Assembly (NCBI RefSeq): GCF_030272615.1 | Contig: NC_081409.1 | Location: 25,429,406 to 25,493,405, forward strand | Direction of reading: 5' to 3' | Source: Cryptomeria japonica | Lineage: Eukaryota > Streptophyta > Pinopsida > Cupressales > Cupressaceae | Length of the DNA: 64,000 nucleotides | Shown: one piece after another, positions 34,684 through 46,526 of the stretch | Numbering within the stretch: the stretch's first letter is position 1 | Layout: each line of letters begins with the position of its first letter | Program-made: the position numbers and the translations under genes | The notes under the pieces: model-generated | The model's input: the letters and a program-made list of their open reading frames with translations, nothing else | What the model was told of the DNA's origin: nothing | Databases searched by the model: none

Positions 34684-34988
34684 TACGATGTTCTAACACC
34701 ATGTGTGACCCCTTATGACCCCTAACGACCTCATATGACCTCTTAGGACACCATATAAACAATTAAGACTATATGATGTCCTAATGGTTCATATGGTGTC
34801 CTAATGGGTCATATGGTGTTCTAACACCACGAGTGACCCCTTACGACCCCATATGACCCCTTAGGACACTATATGAACCATTAGGACCATATGATGTCCT
34901 AATGGTTCACATGGTGTCCTAAGGGGTCATACGATGTTCTAACACAATGTGTGACCCCTTACGACCCCATATGACCCCTTAATACATG
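34684..34988. repeat. Second block of the palindromic satellite
   Basis: About two and a half monomers of the same type as 27950-31659 resume directly after the inserted LTR and stop at 34988. Beyond it the sequence is unrelated and AT/CT-rich, including a (ct)n run near 35170-35210. Confidence 0.92.
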
Positions 34989-35329
34989 TTTGTAATATAA
35001 ATTTATTGTTTGAATTAATATATTATGATCTAGTCTTTCTCTCTCTTCCCTTAACTTGAATGCTCTTCATGTGTGTTTTAATTTAGTGATCTTTAGTGAT
35101 CTCTCCCTCTCTTTAATAATATTTTAATTTAAATTATGTGAGTTGCATGTTTTAATTTAATATTCAAGATTAATAATCTCTCTCTCTTTCTCTCTCTCTC
35201 CTGAATATTAAAAAATTTAAAAAATAATATAAATTTAACAATTTTAATTTAATTTTTTAATTTGACTGTTCTTCGTGTGTGTGTGTGTGCTCATGTACAC
35301 TTACATAAATTCTTAACTTTATGGTCCAC

Positions 35330-35891
35330 TTAGATAGATGTGGGATCAAGCTCCTCATGCACAGCCTGCACAGTAGGAACATGTGTCGGATATGGGTACC
35401 ATATTTCATCATAGTGATCACGAGATGCAGAAATTGAGATCCATTTTAGATGATCCACAAATGGATGGCGTGTACAAGCATACATGCCAATCCATTTACA
35501 ACAGTTTGCATAAATTGAGGGATAGCCTAGGGAGCCACACATCGTATTCCCACAGGTTATTGATTCCATTTTTAGACAGTTGAGGGATGAGGTGAGGGGT
35601 AGATGACACATACAATTCATGTTTTGTTGTGTCTAACCAATGTTTTACATGGAGATCATAATGATCAGGGTCAATCTTATGCTTGATAACATCTCTATTG
35701 TTTGATGAAGGACTGGTATTATCATTCCAAAAACTTGTCACCAAGTTCCTAACAACATCTTCAATCTTATCAGAACGAGGAGCTTTACACATAATTTCCC
35801 AATTCCCTTCTGAGGTAGTATCATCCAAAGTCTTTCTCCTTTTCACATATTTTGATGTTGCCCTTCTACTAAAACCAAACTCAAATGGCAA
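35330..35891 (-). pseudogene. Unrecognised protein-coding remnant
   Basis: A 131-codon frame (35891-35496) has normal-looking codon use and an overlapping second frame (35620-35330) follows it, which suggests one gene broken by a frameshift. The first frame is rich in Lys, Asp and Asn, with the segment KIDPDHYDLHVKHWLDTTKHEL. I do not recognise the family; it may be part of a DNA transposon. No signal peptide or membrane segment is apparent. Confidence 0.3.
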
Positions 35892-36004
35892 TGAAGAGAT
35901 TTAATTTTTTGAGGCATTCTTTCATTTACTAAAGATGTCAAAATCACTCTTCTTGAAATGGTCTTATCTACTGTTCGAGATTTTTTTACCAATGTACACC
36001 AATT

Positions 36005-36520
36005 ATGATTTTTTGTCTCATCCCACGAGAGCCTTATGGTGAGTATCTTGGGGGGAAAACCAGCTATCCCCTTACACTGAAGCTATCGCGATGTTCGGTC
36101 AAAAAAGGGTGGGCTACTAATCTAAAGGTGTCTAGTCATGTTCTGGGGCATCTGATGGCTATACATGCGACATTTCACTCATGTTAAATGAGGCCTCCTA
36201 GTCTGCAAAGGTTACTCACTACAAGTTTTATTGCACCAAATGGTACTAGAGGAGATAGATGTCGATATAACACATCAGCACCAAGTGATAAGGGACTTTC
36301 ATCCAAAACCACAATCTTTTGTATAGCGGACCAAAACAAAATACCGCTTGGGTCGTTCCCTCTCACAAGACAAGAGGCGGGCCCTCTAAAGACAATAACA
36401 ATTTCTCTTACACCCAAGATCCAATGGAATGTGAGGGGAGAGGATATGTTTGTTATCACCTTGGGTTCTAAACTAAACACAATGTGCCAAAGGCACAAGA
36501 CACACCAAGCAAGTTAATTA
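36005..36520 (-). mobile_element. Diverged fragment of a Tat-like element leader
   Basis: Words in the order atggtgagtatcttggg, ggtgggctactaatc, ctagtcatg, gcaccaa, tcgttccctc, ttctcttacacc and gccaaaggcacaag match, with changes and indels, the leader of the young Tat element at about 15025-15480 in the same orientation. About 740 bp further right lies the GTTCG..CGAAC cluster, at nearly the distance that separates leader block and AGCGCT array in the young element. Confidence 0.65.
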
Positions 36521-37254
36521 CCCTCAACAAACAAAGAAAATGTCAATGAAATCATGCTAGCCTAATTAGACTAGGAATTTGAAATGCAAAGACACACATT
36601 ATTTCAAATTAAAACAAGATTATTTTTAATTAAAATTATTTTTAATCCAACCATTTCCAATTTCAGGAGAACATCATAGACTAATTTAAGTAGAGCGCCA
36701 TAGACTAATTTCACATTTGATTATTTTTAATTCATTTATTCAAAATGTCTCATAATTTAAAAAAGCACAAAACATACTTAACAACGTTTAATAAAATAAC
36801 ATAATTTAGAAATAATTAAGATAGAATTATTTTTTTAAATTATTAATTTAATTAAATTAAATAATTTTCATAAAATTGTTACATAAAAATATTTAACTTT
36901 AGAATCAAATAAACACAATTCTCGGTATGTAATACATGTAAAATTAATTAGAAATTAAGTAAAGATACATACGTGCATGATATCTTTTCATTATCAATTC
37001 TCAATATCTTTGTTTCGTCTCCGTTGAATAGTTTCTTGAAGTCTTATTTTGCCTTGTCTTCTTGTTCCTCGTGCCTTTAAAATAACCTTCAGATATCTTC
37101 AAATGACTTAAATTTGTTGCCCACAAAATGATCTTCAAATTGTCGCCTTAAAATAACCTTTATGTCTTCTTCCACTAAAAAATGAGGAATTCTTTGATAA
37201 TTTATGTTTGAAAAAATGAAATAAACCATTTATATTTATATGAGATTCATAATT
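36521..37254. other. AT-rich stretch without a gene
   Basis: Runs of aattaaaatt and ttaaataa words dominate. No frame or RNA is supported. Confidence 0.45.
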
Positions 37255-37450
37255 GTAAAAAAAAAAAAAAATTGTGTCAGTCTGGGTTCGTACGAACGTC
37301 GGTCGTTAAAAAAACCATGTTCGTACAAACCAGTTAGTTACATCATTGTTTGTGCAGTTTGTGTTCGAACGAACAGGGTTCCAGTGAACTACGTAGGGTT
37401 CAAGCAAACCCCCTTCATACGAACCCTTGTTTGCACGAACCCACTTCCTA
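37255..37450. repeat. Second cluster of GTTCG..CGAAC-type palindromes
   Basis: About eight full or degenerate copies lie within 190 bp (gttcgtacgaac near 37277, gttcgaacgaac near 37362, and several half-broken copies such as gttcgtacaaac and gttcaagcaaac). The spacing is irregular, about 15-50 bp. It resembles the cluster at 27300-27440 in motif and in the gggtt..aacccccttc..cgaaccc pair. Confidence 0.6.
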
Positions 37451-39360
37451 GACATCTCTCTCCCAAATTCTTCAGATTTCTTCAAAATTTTGGCCTTGAA
37501 ACCTCTGGTTCAAGGCTCAAATGAAAGAATTTTGACAACCCAAAATATAGGATGGTAGTGTCAAAGCAATCTTTCCAACAACTATAATTTTATTACATTG
37601 TGAGTTTACTATGATCTTGTTTTTTAAATTTTACTAAATATAGGCTTTTCATCGAAAATGAACTTCTTTGTTCAACGCATTGGGAAAAATAGTAAACTAA
37701 TTCAAAAAATATCTAAAAAATTATCTATGCCCTAGGTATTGATGTCTTCTTTCTAACAAAAAAAGAAAATTGAATTTCGATATATATAGAACAATTATGT
37801 GTTCAAATGTACACCTATGTCTAAAATATAATTAGTTGAACTTCAAAACTTAATAAAATAAAAAATATTCAACATATCACTATCAAACCAACTCCGTGCC
37901 CTGAATATTTATGTTACAAACTAAAATTCAAAAGAATTGAGTTTTAATCATTTATAGAAAAAAAGTTAAGTGTTTCGGGAGGCACATCACTCTTAAAAAA
38001 TGTTGTTTGCTATAAAAAACTACTTTTCGAAGGAGATGAAAAAATAAAAAACAATTTTCTTCAAAAAAAAATTGAAAAAATATATTTAGAATCTGCAAAC
38101 AAGATGTTACAAATCACTAATTTACATCATCTTCAAGTTCTTAATGATTTAAAAGTTATAGGAGTTGGAAAGTGAAGATTATTTTAAAAATGTTCATCTC
38201 AGTATCAAAGTTGACAAAAAAATGGAAACAATTATTGTAAGTTCACCCATAATTAATCTCAAAAATTAGAAATTTGTTGAAGAACTTCATTCTCCATTTG
38301 TTGTATATATCTTCCTTCAAGAAAAATCAGTGTATGAGCCACAAAAGCTTAACAGGTTGGAAAGCAATGTCTCTCCCCTTCACTTGTTCATAAAACTATT
38401 GGGCAAGTTCAACAGCAAAAGATAGCAGATATATCAACTTCACGAACCGAAGAATTACTTTGGAAAGGGATTCATATCAAGTGCATCGAAGAATTACTTT
38501 TGATGGGTTGCATCAATATAATTTTCCATAGTCATTCTTGAAGCCATCATTCGCTTCTTTAAACAGCAATTTATTTCCACGTTCTCATCAAGTTTTCTCT
38601 AACGTCAATGTCTTAGAGACTTCCTCGACCTCTTACATCGCAGGTGACAGTAAATGTTGATACATGTGTTTTGGGAACCAAGCTAATATATCTCTTTGTC
38701 AGGAACACCCCTCAAAAATACTCGATCATTGCTTTCCATTAAATGATAATTACTTACAAGTCACTAGTAATAGATAATATCACCCGCCTGCAATGGTGGA
38801 TTCTGATTGGAGTATCAAAAATTTGATGAGTGCTTGATATTTTTTATTAAGGTGAATTAGATTTTGAAGGATCCCAAAATCATTTACATCAAAATGCTAT
38901 CAAAAATCAAAAGACAAAAAGTTCCAGCAGCTAACTAACAGTAAAATGAAAGCGACCTAAATAGGAACACAAACCCAAATTGATTTATTGTAATTCCTTT
39001 AAGATCCTTGTAGCTTCCCGATCCTTCTAAATAAGACATTCATGTAAATCTATTTATGGTTTCGAGTCTTGGATAAATTCTACAGATAAACTTCAATTGA
39101 TTTATGGTTTCGAGTCTTGGATAAATTCTACAGATAGCCAAAAAATTGAAGTTTTTTTACAATTTTTTTATTTTTTTTACTAAGACGTGGAAAAGGGACT
39201 AAAGTAGGGAAAGAAGGCATAACACGTGCAAGGTGGTCCATGTAAGATTTCTCATACCAATTATAAATGATGGACTAAAGGTGGGGGTGGTGGAGGGGGG
39301 TAAAAGAAAACCAACACTAGACTCTTAGAATTTCCAAAGTTTACACCACCAGGTACCTGC
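37451..39360. other. AT-rich region without a gene
   Basis: No frame is supported. A small tandem duplication around ggtttcgagtcttggat occurs at about 39055-39135. Confidence 0.5.
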
Positions 39361-39370
39361 CTAACACCAA

Positions 39371-39822
39371 GCACAAGCTACCATCCTCAAACAAATGAGC
39401 AAACAAAGGTAGTGAAGAAGTGGATAGAAGGTTATCTCAAAAACTATGGCAATCTTCCATCAATATGAGTGGATCCAAAAAGCTCAAATCCAATTTTTAT
39501 GGACCCTACAGGATAACAAGGAAACTAAAAGAAGTTGCTTATGAATTGGAGCTTCCTATAGATAGCAAAATCCACAATATCTTCCATGTTTTGTGCTTGA
39601 AAAAAGTACTTGGTTTGTATATTACTCCTTCAATTGATTCATCTCCATTAGATGATGAAGGAAGACTAATCTTGATTCCTGAAGCTATAATTGATATCAA
39701 GATTGAGAACTCGTTAGATGGAAGAATATGCCAATAGAAGATGCTATCTAGGAAGGACTTGAGATTTTGGAGCACCCAAATTTGCACTTCTTGAGGGCAA
39801 GCAATTTTGGGAAGGAGAAACT
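39371..39822 (+). pseudogene. Gypsy integrase C-terminal remnant
   Basis: A broken frame first gives SYHPQTNEQTKVVKKW, the conserved SYHPQTDGQTEV block of gypsy integrases (39379 onward). After a deletion or frameshift come KLKSNFYGPYRITRKLKEVA (a GPY/F module) and KIHNIFHVLCLKK. Finally, around ATWEGLEILEHPNL there is a chromodomain-like end. This is the 3' tip of a chromovirus-type pol gene; everything upstream is lost. A purine run, gggaaggagaaa, at 39809-39820 next to the LTR is its polypurine tract. Confidence 0.82.
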
Positions 39823-40816
39823 TGTAATGTCCCAAACCAGATGAACTTTCAATTTCATAGACTTTAGCTGATATTTCATCTTTTTGATGAGCTAAGGTGA
39901 TAAAATTAGGACATATTCTATTTAATATTTATTAATCTTATTTTAATTTATATTTTTTAAATAAATTATTCCATTAAATATTAAATAATATTTAAATTAT
40001 ACAAAAAGGGTGTTGGATTTTCCATGAGGTCACTTTTTCCATGAGAAGCTTTTTTCATATGATTCCTTTCGTTTGTTAAGGTGTGCCTAGGACAAGTGTC
40101 AACTGGCAACCGAATAAGGTGAAGGTTTCAACGCAAATGTAAAAATATAATCCCTCCAAATGTAGCATTGGAATTGTTGGGGGTTCATACCTATGTTTTT
40201 TCTATATATTTTGGATTGGAGTTTTATATGAACATATTGTTCTACAATCATCTTATGGGGAAAAATTCCCATGGAGGATTATAGCTTGTGGATGAAAACA
40301 CATGAGTTGTGAGGGTTAGAGAATGGACTCAAAGAGTGTAATGAAACTTCATTAGAATGTACAAATTAGGTAGAGTTAGTGTAGTGTTGTGTGTGGAAGT
40401 GAGTTTAGCAATTTCAATTCCAAGATTGTTTTGTGTGTATTTTGTTGTTGTTTTCAATACCTTAATTCAATTATTTTTTCCAAAGCATCTTTTTGTGTTG
40501 TATGTGTGAAATTGGGCAATGTACAGTTGAGAGTTGCAATGTATAATTCACCAAATTTGTGTTAGAAGTGTAATATTTGTTCTAGATTTTATTTTGTTGT
40601 TGTTTTAAGTGTTTGGTTTTTGTGACAATCCATTCTCCTATAATCATTAGTTTCATATGATTTATAGAAGTTGCCAGAGTTTTAGTTGCTTTTGGTGCAT
40701 TAGCAATGTGGATTTGTAGACTAAATTGTGTAGTTTTCATTTAGTATTTGTGCAATTTGATTTGCATCTTTCTCAAATCTAATATTGCTCATAAAATCAT
40801 TAGTTGGAACATTACA
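39823..40816 (+). repeat. 3' LTR of the gypsy remnant
   Basis: The 994-bp segment starts TGTAATGT and ends ACATTACA, perfect 8-bp inverted ends. It follows the polypurine tract directly. A TATA-like tctatatatttt lies near 40200. The matching 5' LTR is not in the window. Confidence 0.78.
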
Positions 40817-40934
40817 CTTAATCTCTTTTTCACTAATGTGACTGACTTTGTGATGAACAACATATATGAATTAGACAACTCAATTATATAGGCATAGTCA
40901 TAATATGTAGATGCATCCAGCTTAACAAGGTACT

Positions 40935-42523
40935 AGGTTGAACATCTTCATGGCTCTCCCGCCTCCCTCTTTTTGAATGCCCTTGAATCTCTTGCGGATG
41001 TTTAGGGCTCTGCTTTCCCCCCCTTCTTTGTGCGGGGTCCTCGACTCCTACGATACATGCTACTGTTGTTTGGTCGGCGACCCCTTTGTCGGTCGTTGAT
41101 GTGCCTAGTGCTGCTTCCACCCCCCCCCCCCTCCCCCCACCCGGTTCCCTGGTTATGGATCTTGTTGTTGTCGGCTCTCTGGCTTCTGGGGAAACAACCT
41201 TGCCGCTTGTCGCTGATGTTGCTAGTCCTTTGCCCAAAATTCCTGGGAAGCGTAGTTTTGCTCGTGTGGCCATATCTTCCGCCCAACCCTCTAAGGGGGT
41301 CCATCCTCTCCCTTGTGTGAAATCCTCCCCTGTGGTGGTTTGCGGATAGGATGTTGTGGACAACATTGGGTTTTACCAACGTTGTGCTTTGGTGTGCAGA
41401 TTCTCTAGGCTCTGGCCTTCCCTACCAGACCTTCACCGTTGGGCAAGTGACTCCTAGCGGCCTTTGGTTGCTCTCAATATCGAGCTTTTTTCCTATGCTA
41501 AAGGATTTTTTGTTGCTTCCTTCACTTCTTCCGCTGATAGGGATTTGATTTTGGGCAAGTTGTGGGCTTGGGGAGTGCACTCCCTCTGCATCAAGCCTTG
41601 GACAAACTCTTTCAACCCTCTCACTAAACCACTTAATGTGCGTCCAATTTGGGTTCGGCTCATCAATCTCCCTCTTCATTTCTAGAAGCACTCTTGCTAT
41701 GAGGCGATCGGTAACTCTATTGGTCATTTCCTGAAGGTCGATGATGCTGCGTCCTCAATGGAACAAACTACCTTTGCCCGCATTCTTGTTGATATCGACA
41801 TCTCTTCTCCTCTCCTGGGTGATATGGTTCTTATGGTGGGGGATAGGCCTTGGTCACAACTGTTGGATTTTGAAGGCCTCCCCTTTCACTGCAGAAGATG
41901 CTTCTCTACTGGCCATCTTGCTTCAGGTTTCTCTTCTCCACAACACAAAGGGGTTTCTACCTAGTGGAAGAATGCTACTGTTGACCACTTAACAGTTAAT
42001 GCTATGGATTATGCGTCTGTTGGCTCCTCCCATGAGAATGATGTCGTGCCCCCCACGGCTTTTGTTGCTCCTACTGATATTTTTGTGGCCTTGTCTCTGG
42101 AGGCCCCTACTTCCACTTCTCTTGTCTTGCAACCCTCCACTGCTATTGGATCTGCTTCTGCTACTGTTGCTCTGTCACAACCTGTTGTTGTTGGTGTTAT
42201 GCAGCCCCCAATGGCCCTCTTCCAGCCTTATGTTGTCACCAGTGTTGTTGACCCTGCGAGGGCCCTTCCGATGGATCTTAGCATTGCCTAGTATGTGGTT
42301 GCTCACAGGCGTAAGGGGAAATCTTCTCCCCTGCCCCATACCCCCCCTTGTGGGGGTTTGGGTGGCCCGTCCCCCCCTTGAGTGGGGTTTGTCCCTTGGT
42401 TGGTTTGGTTCCTGTGTTTGTTCCTTTTCGCCTTTGGGTTGTGATTCTCTTCCAACATCATCTCTCTTGATGTTGCCTTTTGTCAAGGGTCAACGCCCTA
42501 GTTAATGCTACTTTTTAATCAAA
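40935..42523 (+). mobile_element. Short LINE copy: ORF1 remnant, no ORF2
   Basis: The direct repeat aacaaggtact at 40924-40934 and 42524-42534 is an 11-bp target duplication that brackets the copy. Mostly one frame (after a shift near the start) encodes LINE ORF1 with the DUF4283 domain, for example LPDLHRW just before, LFSYAKGFFVASFTSSADRD (41485-41545), RPIWVRLINLPLHF and the finger-like FHCRRCFSTGHLA at 41883-41925. It has stops at 41347-41349, 41683-41685, 41962-41964 and 42289-42291. The end, taatgctactttttaatc plus an A-rich tail, is typical of plant LINEs. No reverse transcriptase or endonuclease is present, so it depended on another LINE to move. Confidence 0.85.
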
Positions 42524-42534
42524 AACAAGGTACT

Positions 42535-45500
42535 GCACCGAGTGCCTTTAACTGGCATCAAATTCCCTATATCCAACATGTAATAAATCTTTATTCAAAT
42601 GTGATTGTGCACTCCAACATTATTCATTTTAGAAACCAAAAGTAAATTTCATGTAAAAATTGGAATATGCACTCCAACATTATTTGTCTCTATCCCATTT
42701 TTATTACCACATTTCTCCTTGGGTCTACCCCAAACATGCAATACATCCTTGGAACCCCTATCCATGAATTTCATCCTCATTTGTTCGTTGGGCAAATTAG
42801 CAACAAGAAAATCCATTTTGAGCTTTACATTACCACCACTAATCGTAAATATTAGGTTCTCCAAATGTTTGAATAAAGAGCAAAGCAACAAATACACTTA
42901 TTATCTTCGTTAAATCATCAATACTCCGTAGTTGGCTCAAAATAAGATTAAAACCATTTAAATGCTTACCAATTGATTCTCCTTCATTTGAAGGAATACA
43001 ATTTTCTTTTCAAATGATGTTTGTTTACCAAACTCTTGGTTTGATATATTTCAGCTATCCTTCTCCATAAACTAAACATGATAGTTTCCTTGGAAACGTT
43101 TGAAATGACAAAGTTGCATAGTCGAGCAAAAGGTTATCTAAGCTTATTTGTTAAGCTTCTTGCAATCCTCATCAAACATTGTGATTGGCTTTTCTTTGTT
43201 TGTCAAAACTCTCCAATTATCTCTTTGTTTAAGAGATTAATTATTTTAAAATTTCCCCAACTCATTATTGGAGCCATTGAACTTATCAATCTTTGCAAAA
43301 AATGTGTTAGCCTTGATCTCTATCACTTGAATTAGATTTCAGTCGAAGAAAAAAAAAACCTCCAACTACAACTACAACAAAAATTCCACAACCCAAAAAC
43401 AATCACTAGGTAAGTATAAGTTGCACCATAAACATAATTTCACTAAATAATTCACATTAAGATTTACCACCACCTATGCCCTCATAGAGGATTTGCTCAC
43501 ACAATCACAACCACTATTTGCCTCATCCTTAGGGGACGGATTGATCTAAGGTTGTAGTGGCAAGGATGCATCATCCACCCACTGCCTATGTGTGGTGTGC
43601 GTGTACCTCTTTTAAGGCAAGATACTTAGAATGGGTGGGTGGTTGTTGATCCTCTTTTAGGCAAGCCCTCTAAGTGGACTAATCCTCATCCCTAGGACAA
43701 TATACAACCCCTTCCTCCTAATTGGGGGTTGTGCTTAATGCGATGGTGATCTGTTTTAAGATATAAATATAGTTTATGTTTAGCTTTTGGGGGTCATGCT
43801 AGACAACTAAGCATTTTTATTATGAACCTTCATAAGCATTTTATTCTTATTTTTATTAGTATACGTGATTGTGAAATGTTTCAATTAGAGTTGTTTAAAG
43901 TTTGTCGTGCCACTAAGTGGTAATGGATTGAAAATGTTTTTTCCATGTATACTAAAGCCTTGACATGTTTTAATATTATGTTACAAAAACAAGTCTAGGC
44001 TAGTAAGTTGCTTTAGGAGTACTTCATATATAGATTTTTATAAAACATTTATGCTCTATGCACTATTGCTCATGGACAACCATCTCCTACTAGTGAGGGT
44101 GCTTCTCCTAAGGCGAGCGTCAACTTGGTCATAGCTATTGTGTTTGCCCCAAGCAAGCTCCCCTCAACATTGAAGATATGCTTGGGTGTCTCAACCACAT
44201 GACCAATCTTCTACTTCTCACCATAATCATAGCATTCTTAGCTAGCATGACAATGGAATGTACCCTAGTAGACGTTGCTATATCTCCTATTCAAATTACT
44301 CATGTTGATCAACACAAAGAAAGATATAAAGTGGAAACCACCACAAATTGGAAGAATATTCTTGATGGACAAGGACGGATAGATGATTGGGGCAACCATC
44401 CTAACCAAAAGCCCCTCCTCCCAATAGAATTGATTTTGCCAGATAGCAATGTGAAAAAAATTATTTTGTTTGTGGGCTCTCATATTAAACTTTTGGGGTG
44501 TGATTCCATTCCAACCCAAACAAGTGTGTGATATTTTTATATTTTAATATAAAAAGTGCACTATTCATTATTTCAGAAAATATTTCAATTGAAAAAGAAG
44601 TTCTTATTCATTACCTTTTGGTAATTTAAATCAAAATATTTGAAATGCTCTAGAAAACATTACCCCTAGAAACATTGATATGTTTCTTTAAAAGTAGCAC
44701 ACAAGAATCAAAAACAAAAAAAAATGTCATCATTAAAGCCATCATTCAAATATCCTAATGCAAGCAGATTTCTAAGATCATGAGCTGCCCAGCATGGTGA
44801 AAACATGCATACTCCATAAGAGTCACATTTGAACCTAGATGATGGTAGGATTAACATAAGGTATTTGAACCTAGAAGATGGTAGGATTAGTATAAGGTAT
44901 ATAGAAAAAAAAACACTATACCCTTAAGACAGGCTTGCTCAATGGTAGTCTTGTACACCAAATTAAAATTACCTTTGCCTTATACCTATGATACTAATAC
45001 TCATCATTTAGGACTTATTTCACTTGGAACAATAGTAGTGTCTAGGTCATTCATTATACATGAGACGTGCTCTCAACCTTGGGTTAAGGCGTTCTGCAAT
45101 AAAATCATACTAAACATGTTAAGCACCCCTATATAATAAGCATTATAACAAAAGTAAGATTGCTTTCAACTATTATATCCTGTGAGTTATGCAGAAGCTA
45201 AATGAATTTGAAAGATCTACCATTTCAACTGTTTATGTTCAAGATCATCCTACATAGACAACCAAAAAGATATCCCAATGCTGACATCCCATCTTTAGTG
45301 AAAATGTGTACCACGTACCTCCGTTCAAAATAATATAACATTTGATTGCTAATTTAATTTCTTATGTGAATACGCTCTTCATTAATATTTTGCATTTGCT
45401 CATTTCACATGAATATGTAAATGAATCATTATGATTGCATGCATTACTCCTCTACGATCAATTCTTAGCGCAGTTGACAAATTACAATTAACCAATTTGA

Positions 45501-46316
45501 AAGAGAATAGTAAAAATCATAACATAGAGTTGTAAAAAAAAGACATTATATTAAATGTCCATAATTAACCAAAAGTAGGTTGATGAACTCAAAATATACA
45601 TTTGATTTCGGTACAGTTAAAAAGCCTTGCATCATGACCAAGAAGCTACAAAGTAATTTTGATTTCCGTACAGTTAAAGAGGCTTGCATCATAAACAAGA
45701 AGCTAAGTACCAAGCACTATAGCAAGGAATTCCCCATTACCTTGTAGAGATATAAAGAAAGAAACCAAAGCAAACATTGTTTGCTATTGCTAAATACGAA
45801 ATTGATGTAGGCAATTTAAATTATCAGTGGAGAAACCTCACTCCCCAAGAGAAAATGAATAAACTATTGAGTATATTTATCAGAAACAATATAGCAAGAT
45901 GGGACTACTCGTACTGCTTGATGTAGCATGCACTCTTATGCTGTCAATGGTAGAGACAACTTTAAAATATCTGCTTTGTTTGGATGATTGGAAGCGGTGG
46001 AAAGCCTGCTGTCCATTACTCAATTCTTCATTTACAAAAGCATTACTAAAATGTGGTTTCCTTCCTCCCTCTCCATGTCAAAAGAAGAAAATATTTACCA
46101 ATTTGAAATTATAAGAAATGGTTATTATGGTACACACCTAATGTACAAGATGTACAAATGAATACATGCCCGTATAGCTGTTAAATACTAATGTCAAGAG
46201 TCTAATCTGTATAACAAGTGGTTCTTCTTGTCTGTGTCGTCTCTGTATGGAAGGAAGTCCTTATATTACATCTTCCTCGAGGATATAATGATTAAATGCT
46301 ATGCAGTTCTCCAAAA
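42535..46316. other. Region without a recognised gene; distal part may be the NAD kinase 3' UTR and flank
   Basis: No family resemblance is seen in short frames (for example 44178-44531). Small tandem duplications occur at 44829-44901 (37 bp, word gaacctagatgatggtagg) and at 45601-45718 (59 bp, word gtacagttaaa). The few hundred bases below 46317 would be the 3' UTR of the NAD kinase transcript on the minus strand. Confidence 0.5.
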
Positions 46317-46526
46317 TCACACTGTGAGAACCTTCTGTTCCAGCCGCTCATTCCAGTTCAAACAACGAACCAGACTCATGAACCAATCGCTTGTTTGGTC
46401 AGATTTGTTTACAGTTGGAAGAGGGTGCTCACTCATGCTAATGCGAACAGAATCCCCTTTTGAGAGTTGTTGTCGTCTCTTACCATCAAATGATACCCAT
46501 GCATTATTTCGAGCATTTTCTGGAAT
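46317..46526 (-). CDS. Last coding exon of an NAD kinase (NADK2-like)
   Basis: The minus strand encodes 69 residues: IPENARNNAWVSFDGKRRQQ, then LSKGDSVRISMSEHPLPTVN, then a SDQTSDWF and CLNWNERLEQK end. It closes with TGA at 46319-46317. This is the C-terminal NAD-binding sheet region of NAD kinase, which phosphorylates NAD to NADP. The plant NADK2 type (chloroplast) fits best by memory of its ending. An acceptor tgtctcag ends at 46527, so the exon starts at 46526. No damage is seen in this exon. The catalytic GGDG and NE/D motifs belong to upstream exons, which I could not find between here and 64000. Either the last intron is very long (over 17 kb) or this is a gene fragment. The open frame and conserved end favour a live gene. 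Confidence 0.82.
   Translation of the reverse strand: MPENARNNAWVSFDGKRRQQLSKGDSVRISMSEHPLPTVNKSDQTSDWFMSLVRCLNWNERLEQKVLTV

Noticed and set aside
40884-41727. Minus-strand frames across the LINE
   Set aside because: They are reverse shadows of the LINE ORF1, which has clear DUF4283 motifs on the plus strand.
44178-44531. 117-codon plus-strand frame
   Set aside because: No domain, no paralogue and no splice or promoter context. Length is within chance for this much AT-rich sequence.
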